This document shows, one piece after another, positions 23,461 through 35,700 of a stretch of DNA of 64,000 nt; the stretch's first letter is position 1; every line of letters starts with the position of its first letter. A program made the position numbers and the translations under genes. The DNA lies in contig MU839150.1 of the NCBI GenBank assembly GCA_030685235.1, positions 124,001-188,000 on the forward strand. Reading direction: 5' to 3'. Origin of the DNA: Copromyces sp. CBS 386.78. Its lineage: Eukaryota; Ascomycota; Sordariomycetes; Sordariales; Sordariaceae. Below the pieces are notes generated by a model. The model saw only the letters and a list, made by a program, of their open reading frames with translations, was not told the DNA's origin and did no database searches.

Positions 23461-25198
23461 CTTGACTGTCTGGTCTGGTTATGTGGATGTGTGTGGCGAG
23501 ATGTGTGTTGGCAAGATGCGGAATGCTCTGTGGACGATCAGTTCCGGGGATAATGACGGATATGGGGATGCGTCAGAGTCGACAGAAATCGCGGTCTAGT
23601 GGGAGGACAGATAAGGTCAGTCAGTCGCGTCGAGACGGAATGATGCAAGTCGAACCGAGAGGAAGAGACGGGATAAAAGGTGGAAGTCGAAGGCGGCGGT
23701 GGACAATGGTGGAAGGGAAAGAAAGATCTTTTTGCGCAAAGTGGTTTGGGAAAGGCCGATGGGGTCCCGAGTCGGGGTTGGTTGGCAGAGTTGGGGACCC
23801 GATTTCCAGGCCTCGCTCGCCTTCGGGGGGTGGTCCAGGGGACCGAGAAAGAAGCGCAGAACAGGGATGGACCTACCAGAAGCGGCTTGAGCTACGGCAG
23901 CAGGAAGCGTTCAAATTCGTGGATATGATGGGATTTGACTCGCCGAAGGATTGGGAGTGACGGGAGGCGTAGTTGTAGTAGGGAAACACAAAAGACGGAA
24001 GAATGGGTATAAAACGGAATAGCTGATCAACTTTCTGGAGAAAAAAATGACCAAGCACTGGCAGCAGGGTTCAAATATTAACCAAGGCAAGGCAACAGAA
24101 GCGGAATCTTCACTGCGATTCTGGAATAGGTGCAAAGTGAGGGAATGCGACGGGCGCCTTGTTCGTTGTTGGGAGACCCGGAACGGCGAAGGAGGCTGAA
24201 CTGGCCCAGGGTGTTCTTCTCCAGACCCTCCTCATGGAAATCAATCGAAAGCTCTAGAGCGTGGCTGACCAAGTGGGGGACCGATAACGCGGTACTTCGT
24301 CCCGCTTTCTGCACAGTGGGACCTGACTCACAAAATAGGGGAAGGGACAGGGTTCCCCACACTTACATCGGAGTACCTCTCTATCACTCATTGGCAGAGA
24401 TGCAGATGGAAATTCGGTTGACTTTTGGGGACCCTGTCGATCGTGGCTGGTGCGCGCTCAAGGTGACAGTGACCAATGCCCAACTTTCTCACCTTCTCAC
24501 TTTTTCACCGCACGCAATGCGGAACACTGTCTTTGGGTGTTTCACTTTCCTTACTAGAAGGCTGCTTTGATATTCATGTCATCCATGACCGCTGATCGGG
24601 CTGTTGGGGGCACTCGTTCGCGATGTCGTCTGGATCCGAGTTGGCGCCAGCTCGAAACCCTGCAGGCGTTCTTCCCAACCCCACCAACATGATGATGTCG
24701 CCTCTGCCCCTCGGTGTCTTACACCCATCGACACCATCGCGGGCCGGCTTTTGGTAAGGGCTTTTGGCCTTGCATCTGGACGATTCCAGGTGAAGCCATC
24801 GAAAATGACGTGCGCTGCTGCTTATCGATCAAGAAAGACCCGAGTATCTATTCTGTGGTTTGCGAGAGACTTTGGATCAAATTGCTTGCTTGGTACGGTG
24901 GTGGGACTCGACCACGTGCTTGCATCAACTTCGAATATCAACAACACCAATACCATCGAGATATCATGGAGATTAATTGTACTAGAAAGCTAACATATGC
25001 ACCCGCCTCATGCTCACGGCTAAGTTTGTCCATGTGGAAAGGAGAACATTACCGTGATCGTTGTCACTTGGCCTTTGTTCAGTAAAGGTGTTCGTCTCCG
25101 TCTCTATTAACCAAAAGTCACTTCCTATATGCTATCTGTTGTAATTTCTGGCTACCTTGCAGTAAATCTCTTATACCTCGATATTTGATAATTTGATC
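23461..25198. promoter_or_regulatory. Divergent intergenic region, DnaJ and cytosine deaminase
   Basis: This 1.74 kb separates two divergent genes and should hold both promoters. I looked for heat-shock elements near the DnaJ start and found only imperfect TTC/GAA arrays, so I do not call one. A 146-residue frame at 24130-24570 (+) has no recognisable domain and is left out. Confidence 0.45.
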
Positions 25199-25779
25199 AT
25201 GAACGACGCCGCCGGTCTAGCCATTGCCTTCAAGAAAGCCAAGATGTCCTATGAAGAAGGTGGAATCCCCGCAAGTCCGTCATCTTTTTGATATCCCCTT
25301 CTCTCAAACACGATAATCCAAGTATCTTCCTTCCTTCCCCCTTCTCACTTTCCCTTCTCTCAAAATAGATCGGCGCCGCCCTTATCTCCGGCACCACCGG
25401 CACCGTCCTAGGCCACGGCCACAACCAGCGCGTCCAACTCGGCTCACCCATCCACCATGGCGAAACCGCAACCCTTTTAAACGTCGGCCGCCTCCCCGCC
25501 TCCACCTACTCAAACTCAACCATGTACACCACCCTCTCGCCCTGCGACATGTGTACGGGGGCTATTTTGCTTTACAAGATTCCTATGGTGGTGGCTGGGG
25601 AGAACCGGACCTTTAAACCAGAAAAGGGAGGGGGAGAGGACTATCTGCGTCAGCGAGGGGTGGAGGTGGTGGTGGTTGATGATGAGGGATGTAGGGAGTT
25701 GATGGAACGGTTCATTAGGGTGAAGCCGGATGTTTGGTGGGAGGATATTGGGGAGGAGGGGGAAGGGGAGGAGCCATGA
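25199..25779 (+). CDS. fcy1: Cytosine deaminase (Fcy1 type), with a GC-AG intron
   Basis: Exon 1 is 25199-25270 and exon 2 is 25369-25779, giving 160 residues; yeast Fcy1 has 158. Zinc and catalytic residues are H54 and E56 in HHGET, and C83 and C86 in SPCDMC. It converts cytosine to uracil for pyrimidine salvage, and such enzymes also activate 5-fluorocytosine. The intron 25271-25368 must begin GCAAGT, a GC donor. Only this junction gives EEGGIP-IGAALIS in frame, which aligns with the same segment of yeast Fcy1, and a GT donor four bases on breaks the frame. The C-terminus ends WWEDIGEEGEGEEP, slightly longer than in yeast. Confidence 0.94.
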
Positions 25780-26548
25780 AAAGGGGAAAAAGGACAAGGT
25801 AGAGGCGTAGCTTCGGGGTCATGCTTAGATTGAGGGTTAGGAACTTGGTAATGTTATTCTTGTGAGTGAGGTCATGCTGTGCTGTGGGAATTTGGGGGAA
25901 TGGGGATGGGATATAGGTTGTTATGAAGCGTCTAAACAAGTCACTGGAATACCATGAAGTAGCACCTCGAGTAACTGCTCAACTACACAATATTTATTTC
26001 CTTCTTCTAGCTCTACTTTACTGTATGTAGCTGCTCAGTATGGTATCTTCTCAACTCATCTCCAAGACCAAATGTAATCTAAGTAAAGCTAGCAAGAGCA
26101 AGCCAAGTGATTCCTCCTCTCGTCTCCACTCCTACCCGACGACGCTATGCAAATGGGTACTGCTCAAGCAAAAGAAAACCAGTTCCATTCAATCCTGTCC
26201 AGTCCACTCCAGTCCAGTCCCGTTGAAACATGTACAGATACATGGTGAGTTTCCTGAAACTCCGCAACAAACACAAATCGGTATCTTTGACGCCATTTCT
26301 AAACCTATATGTCAAAGTCTTTTTTTCTTTCTCCTCTCGTGATCTGATTTCGACTGCCGTCTTGCCTAAATCAACAAATGCGATGGCTTATGAAGGCTGA
26401 CTCTCTTTCTTAACACAAGTATGTATCCCTTTCCTTCTCACAAAGCTTTGTATCAAACCGTCGTCACCCTCCTGCCAGGTCTTCATCTTAACGTCTCCTT
26501 TCCATACTCTGACAATTTCAACACCATCTCCAATTACTCTCCCGCATT
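25780..26548. other. Convergent intergenic region
   Basis: About 770 bp lies between the stops of cytosine deaminase and Snt2. It should hold both 3' UTRs. No gene or repeat was recognised. Confidence 0.5.
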
Positions 26549-29500
26549 TTAATGCAGGAGATTCCGAAGCGACGGACTAGAGCTCGCACCAGTCTTGATG
26601 TCCTTCGGCTTGTTATCCCTCGGCGGCGGTGGCAGACCGGATACCTGTTGGTAAGAAGAGGTATGATGCATCGGAGGTGGCTGTTGTTGCTGCGCAGTAT
26701 GGTTGTTCCAATGCCTCAGGAAGGATAAGGGGTGATGTTGCTCCTGCTGAACAGGATGAGGTGGTGGTGCTGGTGGCCCGGCAACGTGGTGGTGAGGCAC
26801 TGGGTGGTTCAGCATGTTATGCGGTCGTAGGTCTGTTCGAAGGTCCGTTCGCATGTCTGTAGGCGGTCGCAGATCGGGTGGTCCGCCATGGCTGTGGAGA
26901 GAGCCTCCTGAAAGATAGGAGCCGCCGCTCGGTGTGGTGGGCTGGCCGCTCATCCGGCGAGGCGAAGGTGACAAGCCATCCATTCTCGCGTAGGGAGATG
27001 GGTGTGCCATGTGTCCGTTATGCCCGTTGTGCCCGTTATGTCCGTTTTGAGGCGGAGGAGGCGGGGGTTGGGCGTGTGTCAGATTCGCAATAGACAGCGA
27101 GGGTGATGGCCGCAGATGGTTAGGCGGTGCCAACGAAGGCATGCTGTTCAACGGTGGTGGTGAGGGACCAGTGCCGTTCAACTGCCGGCCCGGATGCAAG
27201 GGTGGTGGGTGACCTGATGGCTGACGGTGCCAGTCGTCGTAAGGTCTCGGCGGCCCCGATCCAAACAGGGACTGTGGCATAGACGGGCCCCGAGGCGCGA
27301 GGCTCGGCGGAAGTGCCGGGGGGGCTTGAACCTGCGGGGTAACAGGTCCTGACACAGGAACAGAAGGATGTGGAACCGGGGGACGAATAGGCGCCGGGTG
27401 AGCTAGCGGAGGCGGGATGGGAGCTGCCTGTACGCGTGGTGACCAGTTGTATGGGCTTGGGCCAGGTTGTCTCCCCGGGATATCCATCACAGCTGTTGGG
27501 GCCGTTGTAACCGGGGCTGGTGGTGCCACCGGTGGCGGCTGAGATACCGGTGCTGGACGCACGACCGACTCAACGGCAGGAATCAAGAGCGGCTGGGGAG
27601 GAGGAGGGGGTGTTGGCTCCCTCTTAGGGTGCACAAGTGGTTGTCGCCCTTCCTTCTTGCACTTGTGGCATTGGACGCTCCTCTGCTCGATGAACTTCTG
27701 TGCCTCTGATCCCAGATTCCCGTAGTACCCATTGACAAGCCCACGCTCCTGAGCTTCATCGATGGGGTACCACTTGGGGCTCACATCAGTTCCACAAGTC
27801 AAGCATATCTTGCTGCCTGGTTGTCGGCAGCCCGGGGCCGAGTCTCCATGGTCCCCATTGAGCAGATGAATTGTCGAGATTCGTCTTGTCTGATGACTTG
27901 TTGATGCCGCAGAAGACGATGTGGGCCGAGTAGTCGGGGCGATCTGGATGGCCTTCCTTGCGCAGCCCGTAAGAGTCAAGTCGGCCTGCTTGTAGTTCTG
28001 AACATAGAGTTGCAGTGCAGTCGTGCCACTCTCGTCGACCTTCTCGTGCATTGGGTGAAATGCGCCCTTCTGAGGCGCATGTTCCTTGCACCAGATCGCG
28101 GCCGACATTGTACCACTCTCACTCCCGAGAGTGACGATGTTATGCTGGTCGCGGCGAGAACCCTTCACCGGTGTGATGTCGAAACCGAGGACATAACCGG
28201 CCTTGTGGGCACACTCGACGTGGACTGGTAACTTGCAATGATAGCAGCTGACACAAGCTCCGCCATCCTTCTTGCAAGCTCTGCAAATCTCCGAGTACTT
28301 GGTTCGGTTGATCAACGGGATGCCCTCAATAGGGGCAAGCGCTTTGGCATTGCCGAACTTGACCTCCGGAGTCCAAACCGCGCAGGTGACATGCACCCAA
28401 TTGTTATCTGCAGTCCGCTTCAGGGGTTCGCGAGGGTCTACAGGTCGGTTCATCTCTTCTTGTTTCTTCCGATAGTATTCGGCAGCCTTGATGGCGTTTT
28501 CCCGCTCTTGACGCTCACGCTCGCGCTCCTTTTCGGTCTTCTTCTTGTGGGAATTCTTAGGTGGCCCAACGAAATCATGCTCGGTCTTTTCAACTGGGCA
28601 AAGGACGCACTTGTAGCTCTGCAAATGAGTTAGTAGAAAGCCATAGCTCATGAGATATTTGGTACTTACCAATGATACCTGCGGGCTCTTATCATTCAGG
28701 CACATATCGCACGTCCATTTCCCAGGAGCCCGATGCTCAAGAACGCCATAACAGTTGCGATGAACCGTCATCCGGCACTCCTTGCATGAGATATGTTGAT
28801 CCCCCATAGGTTCCATCTGACGACAGATTGCGCAGGGTAATGTTCGCGGTTTCGGCATTTCGGGGACGGGGGGTGGTGGAGGCGGAGCGGGCTTCTCGAT
28901 AATCACTGGCTTCTCGACGACCTTTTCCTTCTTCTTCGCGACAACGGGAGTGGGAGTGGAGGCCACACTGCCCGGCTCTGAGACTGCGGGCTCGAACTCC
29001 TTCTCCTTCTCCTTCTCTTTCTCCACCTTTTCCTTCTCCTTCTCCTTCTCCTTATCCTTGTCCTTTTCGCGAGCGGAACTCTTGAGCTTCTTCCGCGGCG
29101 GCTCTTGACCAACCGCTGGTGGCTCGTGGACAAGTGTAGGGACAGGTGTGGGTTCGGGAGTGCGGATCTTGGTGTTGGCAATCATCTCATCGGCAGCGAG
29201 CAGCTCCTTGTAGAGGTCCTCGTCGACCTTGCGCTTCCAGTTACGGCCTGCGGTCTGAGCAACCTTCTTTGCAACTTCGTCCACATCTTCCCACTGGATA
29301 GCGTACCGGCGCCAGAGTTCGGCGCATCGGCGACAGAGAGCAGGAATGAACTCCCCCTTCTTGTCCTGTTTGGTACTACGACCACTAGTCTCGCCAATGG
29401 GTTGCGAGATCGTGGGCGCACGACGCCATTGCCGCGAGGACTTGGTGGCGCAAAACTTGCACATAAAGGCCTTCTTTTGGGCCTTGGCCTTGCCTGCATC

Positions 29501-32500
29501 AAAGGCGGAATCGTCGTGGTCATCTGCAACGTCGTCGGCCTGTTTGGTGGCAGCAGCCTCGGCCTTCTTTGCGTCCCTTTTTCCCTTTCTCGCAGCGAAG
29601 TTGCCCCAGATTTGCTTACCTCGGTCCGTTTTCTTCCAGGTATAGTAGAATCGGGTTACTGTTGCCGGAGTTAGGGTTTTGACGTGTTTCATGACGAGAT
29701 GCAACTCGGAGCCGTATTTGCCAACACCCTCCTCAAACTTTTTCAGTTCGGCGGGAGTAAGCTCGGGCTCCTTGAACTCCTCCTTGGGGAGCTTGGCCAG
29801 CTGCTGCAGGGCCTTCTTCGAGTCGAAATCGTTCTTGAAGAGGAGGTCTCTTGCGACATCCTGCAAGTTAGTCGATCGTGGAGGAAGGCCCAGCTCTACC
29901 GCCATGCCTCTAGCCTTGTCCATGAACTCGTCAATGGCTTCGTTGGACATCTGCTTGCCACAGAGTTGAGGCGGCTTATAGAGCACTGTGATGGTATCAT
30001 CGCCACCTCTCTCGACATAACCGGCAGGCTCATCCTGTATCCACTGAGGACGTGTCTCGCGCTTTTTCCGCTCGGCTTCCAGGAGAGCCTGCTGCTCCTT
30101 GTTGAGTTTCCCGTCCTTTCTGCCGGTCTTCTTGATTTCAAGAGGCTTGACATACTGCACCGGGCGGCCATACCATGGGACCACAACGGCCTGGTGACGC
30201 GGTCCTAACCGGGTGCTAGCGCGGGGGAAGATTCGATCATCGTAGTCCAGAGCATCCTCGACCTTGCAGTGCATTCCTAGGTAACGGTATGGCCATAGGC
30301 TGCACTGGTAGATCTGCTCTGCCGTGGCCTCCTGGTGCAAGTCCTCGGTGGCCGGGCTGGTGCGACTGGTCATGCCGGTCTGGACGCCGGGCGGCTCATC
30401 TTCATCGTCTTCGAGAAACTCGTCGTCATCGTCAAAATGGGTACCGTTGGGATCAAGGACGTTGGGGGTGTTGCGCGCCTCCAGCTTGCGCTCCTGAGCA
30501 CGGCTGCATGCAGCGCAGGACCAGGCAAAGCCACGCGACGGTTTCTTGAGCAGCGGCGGCCTTACACAGTTCATGTGGTACGTCTTTTGACACACGGCAC
30601 AATCCACCGAATCATTGCTGTTGCGGGTGTCAGCGCATCATCCATCGCTTACTGGCTGAAATGGGAGTTGTGATTGACGAAGACAAGGGGGGATGATGCG
30701 AATGATGGGCGAGCAAGGGACAGGGGGAGGGCAACTGAAATGGGGGACCGCGACATGCTGCATCGTCCTGTTCCTGAGACGGGCCCCACAGTTTTATTGG
30801 CCAAGCCCAGAGGCGCAAGTGGAAGGCAAGCCGCGCCAAATCAAAGTACACCGTCCATCTGGACAGTGCACAGACCACCTCCTGCACCCACCACCAAACC
30901 ACCGACCCGGCCGACAGAACATCAGCCAGACATGTCCAATTGTCCATGCCTGCTCTGGCCAGCCAACCAGGAGCCCACTTGGTAATCATAGGCCCGGCCA
31001 GGGGGGGGTGTCGCAGTTAGTGTGTTCCCGTCCCGGTACCGCGGGTGGAAGGGCTGCATTGAAAGGAGCAAGTGATACAGTGAGGTGAGTGAAGTGAGGA
31101 AAAAGGGAAATTGAAATCCGAGCCAAATGTGAGGCAACACAGAGACTGGCATAAACTTGAACTTACCTGGCGCAGTAGCCGACGCACCGCTTGCAAGTCT
31201 TGACCGCACTGGTCAATTCCTTGCCTCTGCCTTGCTCCACCAAAATGTACTTCCACCTCTCGTCCAGCACCTTCTTGACATGCTCGGGCACGTTGATGAT
31301 CTGCTTGGTCGGAATCACCTCGTAGTTCTTTTGGATGTACCGGTCGTACAGCTTTTCGAACCAGAAACAGTCGCGCGAACTCTTATACGCGGCCAGGTCT
31401 GGGATTTCCGTCCTGTGCCGGATCTGACACTTGCCGCGCAGGGCCGTCAAAGGACTAATGTCCGAGTGCATCGTGGCGAAAACCATCCGCGTATCTTGCA
31501 CTCTCCGACCAATGTCTTTTGGCCGGTAGTACCAGTTCACGCGCAACGCGTCCACTGGCTTTGCCGGGTCGTTTTTGGTGTGCAAGAACTCCATGATGCG
31601 GCCCAGGTAGTAAGGCTCCCCAGGCGGCTCACAGACCAGGTAAACGTGATCTACAACCCATGTCAGAAAGGCGCCCCTCGACACACCAAAAAAAGAGACG
31701 AGAACTAGAGCCATCATTCCCCATAGGGAATCAGGCGCCAGCCCCCAGGAGTAGAATCAACAACTGAACTTACCGTTCACCTCAAGAACAGTGCCGTCAT
31801 CAGCCACCATCTTGCCGTTCTTGGGCATCGCCTTGGTGTTTTCAAAAGTGAGGAGATTGGTCTCGCCATAGCCCTTAGCCGTGCCCAGGTCGCTCACGGG
31901 CCCATTTGTCGGTGTCTTGCTGTTGCCGTTGTTGTCATGCGAACTGGTCTTGGCCCGCTTGTTGTGCGATGTCGACGAATTTGCTGCACTCGTCGGGGTC
32001 TGGCTGTTGGAAGCATTTGCTGCAGCATCTGCTTTTCGCTTCTTGGACTTTGTGGGCCCATTGGTAGTGGTGGTAGGAGCCCCGTTTGCGGCCGGTGAGG
32101 TTGAGGGTTGACGAGACTGCTGATCCTTGGTGCCGTTTGAAGAGTGGCCTTTGCGACTATCGTCGATTGTGGGAAGCGGCTTCCGCGAGGCCGACGTTGA
32201 GGTAGAAGTGGCGGCAGCTGATGCTGATGTCCCGTTTACCGCAGAACGTGGGGCTGGCTTAGACGCACCATTTGTCGGCGATGATGACGATGGTGTTGCC
32301 GCTTGCGCTGTTGCTGATGTTGATGCTTGGCCTTGCTTGGAGGAACCCTTCTTGGCCTCACCTCCTTCTCGGCGATCAGGATACAATTCGAAAATGTCCA
32401 TATCAAGGTCCCGATCCTCTGCGTAGTTAATACGAGAATTGCCTGTGCGATTTCGTGAACGCGTTCCATAGGGGTTGGCCGCCGTGCTGCCATCTTTGAC

Positions 32501-32797
32501 GGCGGCGGCGGCGGCTTGTGTGCTTGTCTGTGTTGACTTGCCCATGGAGGCGTCGGTGGGAGGTTCAGAATTAGTTGGGGGAAGAGGGGAGGGATCAGAG
32601 ATCCGTGGGAGGACGTTAGATAAAGCAGCAGATGAGGTACCGGAGGAGGTTGATGCGGGAGTGGTGGCTGACTGCTTGGTCGAGTTTGCATTTGCACTTG
32701 CGGCTGCCGCGCCCTCCTTCTCCTTGGCGGATAAGGTGCGACTCGCAGAGTTTGTCTGCTCCTCAGAGGGAATCACATGTTGGGGTTTTTGAGCCAT
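26549..32797 (-). CDS. snt2: Snt2 chromatin regulator: BAH, PHD, SANT, GATA-like, PHD and extended PHD
   Basis: Four exons, 31774-32797, 31167-31650, 28670-30617 and 26549-28618, give 1,841 residues. After a low-complexity N-terminus come a BAH domain (about 342-490, DHVYLVCEPPGEPYYLGRI), PHD 1 (CKRC with CAVCQKTYHMNC, split by an intron), a SANT domain (about 786-836), a GATA-like finger (CKFC...CRRC, about 886-946), PHD 2 (CAIC...CDMC, about 1096-1146) and an extended PHD (CVLC...HVTCAVWTPE). The tail is Pro-rich, with a further Cys cluster (CLTC...CHKC). Yeast and fission-yeast Snt2 bind modified histone H3 and recruit deacetylases or demethylases, acting in stress and developmental control. 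MAQ is the first ATG of the frame. The third intron (51 bp) keeps the frame and has a CTAAC branch site. Confidence 0.93.
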
Positions 32798-35700
32798 AGT
32801 GCTGAAACAGTGAATGATGTCCGTAACCTGGAACCTGGAACCTTGGAGAGGCCAAGTGGGCGACGAGTGAGGCCTATGCCTGGAGGTAGTGGCGCTCTTG
32901 AAAGGTTTGTGTGAATCAGATCTCAAGCGTGTAAGATGGCCGAAAGGACAGAGACGGCCACTTGACGTGGACTATGAGATGCTGGAAATGTGAGATGATG
33001 GGGCCAGCAGATCGGCCATATGTTGGGACGGAAGCGTGCCGGCGCCCCGTGCAGACGACCAATGCCTTTGGGATCAAGTAAGAAACCTTCCAGCACCCGA
33101 ACCTGAAGTGAATCTGAGTCGAACCTGAATCTCGAGCTGACCAAGTTGCTGATATGTCGGGGGAGTGAATAGACAAGGCGAATATGCGAGGTGCCGTGTG
33201 GAGCAGCAGCCGTGGGACGACCGTGACATATACGGGACTAAGGAATTCGAGGTAGGGTCAAGTCGCAAGAGGCGGCCCGTCGTCTTGGTGGTAAAGGTGT
33301 GGTTTGCTGGTAGTATGTAATGGGGAAATGTTGTTAAAGTTGCGGCGGCCGGTAAAATCCCGTCTGGGCTGGGGAAGGCGTGGGCAGCCTATACACGGTC
33401 CAGATCGAGCAAGTCGGAGTGCATGTGGGAGGGACAAAACCAGCGTTGTTGGCGAAAAGGGAAGAAAAGGGAAGGGAGAAAGAGAGAGAGATATCGATGT
33501 GTGTGTGGGCAAAAGTAATAATGGAGAAGGCGACTGGAGCGAGAAACGTCAAGTGGAAATGGCCAATGGGCAAGGATTCATCAGAAGAGGAAAGGTACCT
33601 TTTCTGGGCAAGGTCTTGTAGGGTGGCCCGTAATAACGGTCCTAACGGGGACGGGTACCAGGCAGTCGTTGTCTCTTCTTGTACACAGGCACACCATTTG
33701 GCTGGATGGGTATGGGTATGACCCATTACCTCTAGGTAAGATACACGACTCGAGTTGCAAATCCATCACAGCATGCTCAGTGTTCCTTCCCATCGTGACT
33801 GTCTCCAAGTCTATACTCGGTGGTGGTGACGGTTCATGACTGTCGCCGACTGCGGTCAAGACGCGGGAAGACGTTGGTCTAGCGACAAATATCGAGTTCG
33901 ATGTTTGAGGTCGGGTGCCGAGCGGACAGCTCTTTCTCTCGATATCTCGAACGGGATGCTACCCAGGCAGACATTGCCTGCTGTCTGACACTGCTGCATT
34001 GGCTCTTATGAAGACGGTCACGTTTGCCGAGCGGTGATAAACCCTCCCTGATATTGAGCAGAGGCAAGAAAAGAAACTGCGACGACCGGGTGGGCTTTCC
34101 ATCAACCTTCCAGCACCAAAGAGCCCGCATTCGCAGGGCACCAGAACGCAGCTACTACCTCCTAGCCTGCCCGTCCACACAACAACACATTCGGGTGGGT
34201 GGGTCAGGATATCGCTAGTGCCTGGAAGTATAGACCAAGTTTTGCAGGGGTCTGCAATCCCGCATTCAGTTAGTATTTACCTGCAGGTGTGTTAGGTATC
34301 GCTCGAATAAATCATACACTTGCTTAACATGCGCCGGCCATGCAGCCACCATCGCGAGACTTAGCTGATACCTCAACATCACTCCCGTCTACCTTCGCGG
34401 CGAGCCCCAGGCCCCCGAAAACCTCACGCCGTTCTCCATTCTCCGTTCCTTTCCACTTCTCCCACCTTCAATCTCTGGCCAAGCCCTGCCGCAAATCCAT
34501 CCATCCATCCAACTAGGCACCTCTAGCACTTGCTCCGGCCGCTCCACCTTCAACCCGAGACGCCGACGCGTCCGGCGGCCACCTTTCTTTCACCTTATCA
34601 CGTCTTTTGGTGTTTACAATGAAATGCATAGGTATTCCTTCATGGTGGTCGGTACGCGCCGCGCCCACTTGGAGTGAGATGGCGTAAAGTCGCCACGCAG
34701 TAGAGGCTCGATTTTGCGGTTCGCTCGCTGGCCTACTCTTCCACTTCCTTTGATTGAACTGTGCGCGTCCGCCTCGCCAGTTCTAGTTCCGTTCGAGCAA
34801 GGTTGGACCAGAAGCTGAACTATGCTGACAGGCAAAGCCCTGGCCTGCCCCGGTTCTCGACAATCTGTCTAGTTCTCTCAGTCCAGTATGCTGGCTGGGT
34901 GGCCATGATGTGTGCCGTGTGCCTGGCACGCCTTGGGAAACGGCGGTTCTAGATACATGGCCAATGTACCCGACGATACTGCATGCCATTGGATGCCACC
35001 AATCGAGCCAGCCGAGCCGGTCTGGACAGGTACAGGTCAGGATCTCTCTGGACCCAATTCGACATCAAGGCTCTGCTCGGCGTTTGGAAACTGCGAGGGC
35101 GCAATCCAACGTCCTACCATCCCCCAGCACCACACTTTTCCGTTGTGTGTTTGCACTTGTTGGCCTAATCTGCGCCATGAGCTCGATAGGCTTGACGTAT
35201 GGATGAGAAAGCTTTTAATGACGCGTCCTCTCGCTCAGGGGACGCTCACGTCTGTTCATCTCTCATCAGGTTCTTTGTTCTACAATCTTTTTGTGGGCTA
35301 GGTCGGGGATTCCAGGTGTGGGTCATGATGGCTTCCTCCGCAAATCCTACGCTGACCCCCCATCATTCGCCCTTCCCGGCCTCCCCTTTCCTCAACCGAC
35401 ACTAGGGCCTCTGGCACGGCCAGCTGTCTTGTCGGTTTTCAAAGCTGCCATGAAAGAAATGCCCGATAGGAAAGCATTACTTGCCGAGATATGCGCAACA
35501 CACATCTCACAGCGACAGGTGTAACACCGCCTTCCTCGGGTTGTGCTGCCCCTGCCTCTAGATCTCCCTAGCGGCAATTTCAACGTTTATCATCGGCCTC
35601 GTCGCGTGCCAAATCTTGCAGCCAAGCTGAATCAAGGGAAAACACACCAAAGAGGTAAAGTTGTCAATGAAAACCGCAGCCGCGACAATGAATCGACATC

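Noticed and set aside
23461..24130. Heat-shock elements upstream of the DnaJ gene
   Set aside because: Only imperfect TTC/GAA arrays such as TTCTGGAGAA were seen; not enough to call a site.
24130..24570. 146-residue frame on the plus strand
   Set aside because: No recognisable motif, lies in a divergent promoter region, and composition resembles non-coding neighbours.
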